Below, one piece after another: positions 57,503 to 64,000 of a stretch of 64,000 bases of DNA. Each line of letters starts with the position of its first letter. Within the stretch, counting starts at the first letter, position 1. The notes under the pieces are model-generated. The model was not told the DNA's origin. It made no database searches and worked only from the letters and a program-made list of their open reading frames with translations. Where the stretch lies: positions 5,890,001 to 5,954,000 of the forward strand of contig NC_057316.1 in assembly GCF_000687475.1 (NCBI RefSeq). Reading direction: 5' to 3'. Both the position numbers and the translations under genes were made by a program. Source of the DNA: Ustilaginoidea virens (Eukaryota > Ascomycota > Sordariomycetes > Hypocreales > Clavicipitaceae).

Positions 57503-57899
57503 AAAGGCTGGATATAGTGGGGCTGCTGACGTATTATATACGTGGCATAGCGAGCATTACGGGGAGCTTTCTTACTGGCTACCTTGGATGCCTGGGCCCA
57601 CCCCTCCTTCGTGTATATATAGGATAGCTTTTCCCCTTCTTTCTAGATAGTAGAAGGGTAGCACAATCGAGTCTGTTAATGCACTATATGCCTCTTAACT
57701 TCCACATTCCCTGCGTTTCTGGTTATCTTATATTTGCCTTGCCTTTACACTTGCCCTGCTTTATAGCACTTGTATAGTCTTAGGACTTGGTGAAAAATCT
57801 AGTATTTATACTAAGATTAGTTCACAGGTCGCAGACAGTCTTGTGCCATCTAGCTAGCTAGTAAGGCTTTGCTTTATAGTGACCTTGAGAATTGCAATA

Positions 57900-58719
57900 A
57901 AATACTCTATAAAAAAGTCTGGCCACTCCCCCTAAGCTATTAGGTATATAGTCCTAGTATAAATAATAAGATCTAGTAGTATATTAAGTATTAGAAATAG
58001 TAGAGAAACCATTAATAGTATTATTGCCTGCTATAGAGACTTATAATAGTCTCCCTTCGCTATCGCCTATACGATAAACTTAGCCAAATAATATTTTAGA
58101 CGATTATATGATGGACTGGCCCTAGGGCGACTGCGAATAGGCGTTAATAATATGTATTAAATAGACTAAAGAGGAAGGAAAAGGATCTAAATAGGAACCT
58201 TTTATCTAGTCTATTTATATCCCGATTATAATATATATCGGAGTTTTAGTATAGTCCCGTGACTCCGTCTATTGCCCTTCTTAGGCTAGACGCAAGCATA
58301 GCCCGAGTCTTAGCCATATTGTAGCGCAGGCGTAGCCCGAGCCTATAATATACCCCCCTCCTCCTCCTTAGAGTTAGAAGAATAAACTATCTAAAATCAT
58401 CCCCTTTATATATCGCCCCCCAATTAAAACCTATTATAGCCCTCGAAAATAACCTCAATTAGATATATAGGATATTAATCGGGCGTATAGATATACCAAT
58501 ATATAACCGATATAAATATAGCAGGGGCTAAAGTCGGTATACTTTAAGCAGATATAATAGAATCTTATTGAAGCCAATTGTAGTGCTATTAGCTAAAAGG
58601 AATAGTATTATAGCTATCGTAGAATAGAAAAAATTTTATCGCTAGCCATCGGTAGGAATCTGTCTATATTAAGGCTTCTTCCTTTATCTATTTTTTTTTT
58701 ATACTTCTTTCTCCCTCTC
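57900..58719. other. AT-rich sequence, content unresolved
   Basis: Relic DNA between the Copia LTR and a decayed frame. It includes two GC-richer GTAGCCCGAG-type direct repeats near 58285-58345. No family was recognised. Confidence 0.4.
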
Positions 58720-60480
58720 TCTATCCCTATGCCTACCGTCACTAAGGCTATTATTCCTAGTAGTAAGTCTATAGTATTACTATTATTATAAGAATCGTCC
58801 CTACTAATAGAGTAGCGCTATTAAAAGTTCTTAGATTGTTCGTATCGGGTCTATATAATAAATCGTCTAGTACTAATAGGTATTTAGGTCCCCCCGTTTA
58901 CTATTATATCGGATTCATCGCTATATCATCCGGAGGATTAGTAGATAGAAATATACCTATTACTTAAGACCCTCTTATAATCCTATTAGTTTTATCCTAA
59001 GTATCTACCGGGGACTCTAGAGGTGCTAAACGTAGAGGAGGTTTCTAGCCAAAAATACTATTATAGCTGCTATAGTCTATACCCTCCTTAGGACGATTAT
59101 ATATTTCACCCCCTAATTCTAAGCTTATTATTATTTCTAATAACGATAAAAGTTCGGTAGAGCCCCTATCGCCTAATATAGGGACCCTATCGTCCCCTTT
59201 ATATCCTCCTAGCCTTTCTCGTATAAAAATCCTATTATTAGTAGGGGTAATATTAATAAAAACTTCTTTTTCGATAGCTATTACCCTTAAGACCCTATTG
59301 GAAGCACTATTAGCTCCCTCCTCGTTTATAATTACGCCTTAGATACCTTCGCATACTAAGAAAATACTGCCCTCGCTTATTATTAGATCGTTATATTAGC
59401 AGTTACGAAAGAAGCGTACTATAAGGGAGTTCTTTATTTAAGGGGATTCTAAGGGATTAAATACTAACGATATTAAGGAGGTAGAGTATGCCTATATCGC
59501 CTATATATAATATACTATAGATACTAGAGAATATATCGTCTATATATAGTCTAATCGCTCTTAAGTATATATTCAATACCGTTAGAAATATAAGATGTAT
59601 ATTTAGTGTGAGTATATAATATCGATAAATCCCTAACTATAGCGGGTAATAAAGCGTATTATCCGTATAGTATAAAAGAAATAAAGTATTAAAGAGGCCG
59701 CCTATCCGAAGGTAGGAGATATCCTAAGCCGAAAGGCCTATTTTCGCCCTAAGTTTAATACATTATATCGTTAATAGGATAAACTATAGGCTATAGCATA
59801 AGAGTATATTATAACGGCCCTTTTTGCATACGCCCTGGCTACTAATATTAGCGGGTCGACTCCTACTGCGCCTATAATAATTATTATTCCCTCTGCCTCG
59901 ACTACTAGGTCCCAATAGGCTAGCGGCAATTCTATAGCGCCTATTATATAACTATTTATAAAGTAATAATAAGATATGCGGATTATTGCGGAGGCGATAA
60001 CTAGCTTTATATATTAGGTCACCCCTGCTATACCTATGCCCTATGCTCCGCCTACTTCCCCTTAGTTAGCGTCCTCCCTATATATCGGTATAGCCTCACC
60101 TTAGGCCCCTATACTAACTACCGCGCCGTAAGCTAAAGCCGGTTCTATTACTACTAGCCCGGTATTATAAGTATATTCCCCTAGACTTATTACGCCCTAT
60201 TATAGGTACCTAAGCCATACTATATTTAGTTAGTATCCACTGATTATACCGCCGATGCCGCCGCTACCTTTCCTGCCCTACTATCCTATAGTCCCCCTCT
60301 TGCCCCTATATACCCCCCTACTGAATCCTATAGGTAGGCAAAAGAATGCCGATAAAGGTAAAGGTAGTAAGGGCAATAGGAATTAAGAAATATAGGAACG
60401 GGGCTAAAGTTACTAAGAAATAAAAGATAAACGCCAAAACTTACTAGATTACTTTACTAAAAAGGAAAAGGATTAATATT
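58720..60480 (+). pseudogene. Decayed plus-strand reading frame of unknown family
   Basis: Plus-strand translation gives long protein-like segments broken almost only by TAG or TAA. The clearest part, about 59,830-60,480, is Ala/Thr/Ser/Pro-rich (ISGSTPTAPIIIIIPSASTT, TSFIY-VTPAIPMPYAPPTSP), then basic (RQKNADKGKGSKGNRNQEI). If stops are read as Gln, the frame looks like the disordered and basic part of a gag or a DNA-binding protein. I cannot place it in a family. It is not certain that the start near 58,720 and the later part belong to one gene. Confidence 0.4.
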
Positions 60481-60499
60481 TTTTTTTTTATATTATTAG

Positions 60500-61529
60500 A
60501 CGATATTAAGGTTATAGGTCTAAAATCCGATCCTAAGGCTATATAGGTCTATTATATATCCGAATATCCCTTTATTTAGCCTTAAATACCTTTTATACTG
60601 CTATTTCTAAAAAGTTCTCTAGGGGTTCCTATATAGGTAAATCGTATCCTTTCTATTTAACAAGTATATTACGGTTTTATCCCTAACTTTAAGTATTTTT
60701 TATAGCTAAAATCTCTTTTATTTTATATTCCTTATATAGTCGATTAAAGTCCTAGGGTAGTATAAGTAAGGGACTAAGTTATATATTAGTTACCTCCTAA
60801 CTTAATAGTAGGTCGGAAGCCGCTTATTCAATTAAATTAATATAGAAAACTAGGTAAATACCCTATAAGATATTAAGTCGAATATTAAATAGGGATAATA
60901 CAATTATAACTATATACTTTATCGAAACCTAGTCGAACTTTTTATAAGGCCGGTTTATCTTAATATTGCGTAAGGTAAGCTATACCTAATCCCTAACTTA
61001 AAAACGTTCTACTAAATAGCGCGAACGGTTAATTGCATTTTACTGCTTCTACTATATAAAGGCGATAGTAGCCTAGGCTACCTCTTATCCCTTATAGAGG
61101 GTGGCTAAAAATAGGGCTGCCTACCCCTTTAGGGTCATTAAACTCGGTATTATATCTAAAAGCGATATAACTATTAGAATATTAAATCTATTAAAGAGCC
61201 AGTTAGGACTAAAACCGGTTACTAATAATATCTGGTTATTTAACGCTAATTAGTATACCATAAGGTATTTTAGCCAATTATATTAGTCAAAAGAGACTAT
61301 AATATATAAGATAGCCTAGACCTCTTAGTTTATCCGTTTTATACTACTATCGGTCTAGGGGTAATATATAATTAAAAGGAGTTATTCGGTCTTAACTAAA
61401 TTATAAAATATAGTCTAAAATTATCCTACTTAATTAGATCTTTAATTACTAATAATTTCTTTAGGGAACCTATAGAAATACTACTAGCACTATTAGAATC
61501 GTTCTATATAGTCTTCCGCTTTTATAAAG
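60500..61529 (-). mobile_element. Degraded Ty3/Gypsy chromovirus, integrase to chromodomain
   Basis: On the minus strand, reading through stops as Gln/Trp, the order is: YYPQTDSSIKRIN (the HPQTDGxTER integrase motif, near 61,340-61,390), NWLKYLMVYQLALNN-type (WPEWLPAAQFALNN), VRDKVWLTLRNIKINRP-like (VGDKVWLNLKNI, near 60,950-61,000), the AASD linker, then a chromodomain-like stretch KEYKIKEILAI...ILVKQKGYDLP-QEPLENF (near 60,600-60,720). This is the C-terminal end of a chromovirus pol. It carries many stops and is cut at 61,529 by the next repeat element. Confidence 0.75.
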
Positions 61530-62223
61530 TGTTGAAATCAGCGCCTTTTTAGCTGTATTTTGGTACTGGTCTCGCCACCATACGACGTTTCTGCGTTGAG
61601 ATATCGCGGTGGCTATACCAGGCGCTATGGTGGGGCACAGCGCCCCACAACGCCGATTACAGTGGGCCACAGCGCCGGTCACGGCACCGGCACAGCGCCC
61701 CACAGCCGGCCACAGCGGCCGGTCACAGCGGGCCACAGGGCCCACAACAGGCGGCGCATTTCTACGGGATTACCAAATGGGCAAACCAGCACTTTCGGCC
61801 TTCTACATACAGTCACCCGCTACACCGGTCATTTACGGCAGACCGATATAGGGCTTCCGGCCCGTACGGCAGGCTATTATAGGGCATCCGGCACACCGCT
61901 ATAAGCCACTGGGCTTGGTTGGGTATGCACTGGGTAGGATATTAGGCAGACCGACTTTTCGTCGGGTTTTTCGCTATTTTTGCGGTTTTTCATTATTTTC
62001 AACCACTTTTTCAAGATGGTAGAAATATGCCCAAAATTCCCTCTTTCTAGCTAAAATAGTCACCAACAATTAGAATTAGATTTCCCTAACATCTTTGCTT
62101 TAGTCAACCCCGTGTGTGCATTTTTAATCTTTAACCAGCTTATTTTATTCTGCAACGCCTTATACGCTACTGTCGGTACTTAGTATACTTTCCAATAGTA
62201 TTCTGAGTTACCATTTTGCAACA
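61530..62223 (+). repeat. Probable 5' LTR, 694 bp, with GC-rich palindromic core
   Basis: Starts TG and ends CA. Positions 61,610-61,760 form a GC-rich island full of CACAGCG and GGCCACAGCGGCC units with short inverted repeats. A pseudo-frame appears on both strands here, but it is an effect of the GC island. The end point is inferred from the primer-site resemblance. Confidence 0.6.
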
Positions 62224-62499
62224 GGTTATAAGCCCGGTATCTCAAGGCTTCCAGCTTAAGACTTTTTTACGCTAACTTAGGATTTTAACGCATTTAGCAG
62301 CTAACCTTCCAGAAATCTACTAACAAGGGACTGATCATCCCAGATTTAGGAACCCAGCTACCACACCAAGCTGCAACACATCCTTACAATAGGATTTTCT
62401 AAGGTTATTCCTTAACGTAGCTTTCTTCTAGTTTTATCTAGATTTTCAATCTTGATTTTCTTTGCATTTTTAAGACTTTCCGGCACCTTTTCTCTTCCT

Positions 62500-63750
62500 A
62501 CAATAGCTAGTCAGAACATTCCTACCGATAACCCAAGCTATACGGCAGAGGTAGAAGAATCTAATAATAACTAGGAAATTGCCTAACTCAGGGAAGACCA
62601 ATAGGAAATAAGAAAAGAATTCAACTATAAATTTAATCGAATTAATTCTAAAATCGATTTTTTGGCTGATAAGGTGGGCACCTTAGTAGACAGACTAATT
62701 AAGCCTACTGCTAGCCCACCATCCCAGGATATAATGGATATAGATACCTTCTAAACCCCTATAGGTAAAGGAAATAATCTACTATCACCACCTAAAGCCT
62801 AGCAATAACCCCTACCGGTTCCATCCAGCATTAGCAGCCAAGTCAGCGCTATAGCTATCAAGGAACTAGCCAAAACAGCCAATAGATTCCAAAAATCCCA
62901 AAAGCTAAAGGGGGTATTTAACTTCGACCAATAGAAACAGGCCCTTATAATTCAACTTAAGGCACTTAACATCGCTAAATTTATCGAAGATCCTTCTATT
63001 GCTAGCAAATTTAACGACTTAGAGCAAGCACTTTTACTATTACTTATTAAGAATAGTTGCACAGAAGGACTAGCTGCCGCTATCAACTGGTGCACTAACC
63101 TAGAGTTAGCCTTTATGTTACTCACCAAACAGTATTCTCACTCATCAGACGTATAGCAGACCCACCTATACCCTGCCTTCTATCAACTAAATTTTACAGG
63201 CTATAAAGGTACCTTAGAATCTTTCAACGCCTCCTTTAATAGCTACCTATCTAGGCTGCAAATTTTAGGCTCCCACATACAACCTTTCGACCAAATCAGC
63301 CAGTATTTATATACTATAGAAGGGGTCTTTTTTCAGTAGGCAGAACAGCACCACATAATAATGAGAATCGCCTATACTCAGGGAAATACATCAAATATTA
63401 ACCTGCAATTTTATATAGTTGATTTACTAGAAGAATAACGCATTAAAGGATCATCAGTAGTAAGGGCTACCACCCACCTCGCAAAGGTCAAAGGTGCCAC
63501 TACTAACAACAGTAGCAAGCCAGCTAGTAACAATACTAGCAAAAGTAGTAAAAACACTACCACCAACGCCAATAAAAAGAAACAGGGGTCTTCTTCTACC
63601 TAACAATAAAGGTCTTCTTTAGCCACATAAAGCAAGCCGGAAAATAAGAAGAAGAAAGAGAAGAAAGATTTAACTAATAAAACAGATACCCCATAAAAGA
63701 CCGACGAAAAGGAAAAAACTATTAATTCCTTCGTACTAAAGAATTATAAC
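62500..63750 (+). pseudogene. RIP-decayed Copia gag
   Basis: Reading TAG/TAA as Gln gives a gag-like protein: a helical N-terminus (FNRINSKIDFLADKVGTLVD), VFNFDQ-KQALIIQLKALNIAKF, DLEQALLLLLIKNS, ESFNASFNSYLSRLQILGSHI, and a basic Ser/Asn/Lys-rich tail. No zinc knuckle is visible before the repeat at 63751. At least a dozen stops make it non-functional. Confidence 0.65.
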
Positions 63751-64000
63751 TGTTGAAATCAGCGCCTTTTTAGCTGTATTTTGGTACTGGTCTCGCTACC
63801 GTACGACGTCTTTACGTTGAGATATCGCGGTGGCTATACCAGGCGCTATGGTGGGGCACAGCGCCCCACAACGCCGATTACAGTGGGCCGCAGCGCCGGT
63901 CACGGCACCGGCACAGCGCCCCACAGCCGGCCACAGCGGCCGGTCACAGCGGGCCACAGGGCCCACAACAGGCGGCGCATTTCTACGGGATTACCAAATG
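63751..64000 (+). repeat. Second copy of the TGTTGAAATC terminal repeat, cut by window edge
   Basis: Matches 61530-61779 over 250 bp with only a handful of differences, nearly all C/T or G/A (for example CCACCATACG against CTACCGTACG). It continues beyond the window. Confidence 0.9.

Larger units (their letters stand above)
53040..57899 (+). mobile_element. Degraded Ty1/Copia retrotransposon relic
   Basis: The parts fit a Copia plan on the plus strand. A diverged 5' LTR end lies before about 53386 (ends GCAATA). A possible primer-binding site GTTATAAGCCTGGG follows at 53387-53400. Decayed gag lies at about 53560-54560 and 55150-55300, interrupted by a miniature element. A protease-like NNYSAKCIVND stretch lies near 55395-55435. 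Integrase reads AGQTITNRSIIILYRANLPIDLWLKSI at about 56420-56500 and GHIGYLIRYTAINIYRI at about 56730-56790. A probable 3' LTR opens TGTTAAAATC at 57181 and ends GCAATA near 57899. The reverse transcriptase is essentially gone. All frames carry many stops, so it is non-functional. LTR limits are inferred. Confidence 0.72.
53000..64000. other. AT-rich, RIP-degraded transposon block
   Basis: Base composition drops sharply to AT-rich near 53,000 and long reading frames vanish. TATA, TAAT and TATAG dominate. Where old coding can be read, stops are almost always TAG or TAA at former CAG/CAA positions, and CpA/TpG dinucleotides look depleted. This is the signature of repeat-induced point mutation (C-to-T at CpA). 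The only GC-balanced islands are the miniature LTR element at 54564-55145 and the terminal-repeat copies at 61530 and 63751. Confidence 0.85.
61530..64000 (+). mobile_element. Second Copia-type element with decayed gag
   Basis: A terminal repeat opens TGTTGAAATC at 61530 and probably ends ...TTTTGCAACA at 62223. It is followed by GGTTATAAGCCCGG, which resembles the half-tRNA initiator-Met primer site GGTTATGGGCCC after G-to-A changes. A leader follows, then a decayed gag to about 63,750. The repeat restarts at 63751 and runs off the window. Either this is a gag-only, non-autonomous unit with its 3' LTR at the edge, or a second copy is inserted there. Confidence 0.65.

Noticed and set aside
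61470..61904. Overlapping frames on both strands in the GC-rich part of the terminal repeat
   Set aside because: The GC island lacks stops by composition alone; there is no recognisable protein and the neighbouring copy at 63751 shows base changes without codon bias.
53000..64000. CRISPR-like array or tandem gene array in the repeat block
   Set aside because: Repeats are terminal or minisatellite in type, without regularly spaced unique spacers; the host is eukaryotic.

Overview
The window is nuclear DNA of a filamentous ascomycete. Short GT-AG introns (51-210 bp), CTNAC-type branch sites, large conserved fungal proteins (Bck1, Ski3, Apl2, Lsc2, Vps51) and a RIP-like AT-rich transposon block all point this way. 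Protein style suggests Sordariomycetes, probably Hypocreales; that placement is inference. No bacterial, viral, rRNA or CRISPR feature was seen.

The gene-rich arm (1-53,000) has balanced base composition and carries, in order: Vps20 (5' end cut off), a ketosamine-3-kinase-like protein (-), succinyl-CoA ligase beta (-), a cytochrome P450 (+), a small alkylguanine-DNA alkyltransferase (-), an IBTK-like ankyrin/RCC1/BTB protein (-), a GH47 alpha-mannosidase with an internal repeat insertion (-), the cell-wall-integrity MAPKKK Bck1 (-), a GH5 steryl/ceramide beta-glucosidase-like enzyme (-), a 12-exon MFS sugar transporter (-), Ski3 (+), Rmi1 (-) and Vps51 (+), a NIF3-family protein (-) and the BolA protein Bol2 (+), AP-1 beta adaptin Apl2 (-), a 55-residue membrane protein (+) and DNA ligase I (-). 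Exon boundaries were rebuilt by reading splice sites and checking that reading phase is kept. This is housekeeping content: membrane traffic (Vps20, Vps51, Apl2), genome maintenance (ligase, Rmi1, alkyltransferase), RNA decay (Ski3) and wall or lipid metabolism (Bck1, GH47, GH5, P450). It is not a biosynthetic cluster.

Intergenic stretches of 1-2.6 kb hold no convincing genes. They carry microsatellites, short minisatellites and repeated TACGGAGTAC-type motifs.

From about 53,000 to the end the DNA turns sharply AT-rich and loses all long reading frames. Conceptual reading through TAG/TAA stops (mostly former CAG/CAA) shows a Ty1/Copia relic (53.0-57.9 kb), an unidentified decayed plus-strand frame (58.7-60.5 kb), a minus-strand Ty3/Gypsy chromovirus fragment ending in a chromodomain (60.5-61.53 kb), and a second Copia-type element (from 61,530) with a decayed gag and a second terminal-repeat copy at the window edge. 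Inside the Copia relic sits an undecayed 582-bp miniature LTR element. Its two 219-bp LTRs are identical, it is flanked by a perfect 5-bp duplication, and its core has a tRNA-like B box. This is the most unusual object in the window.
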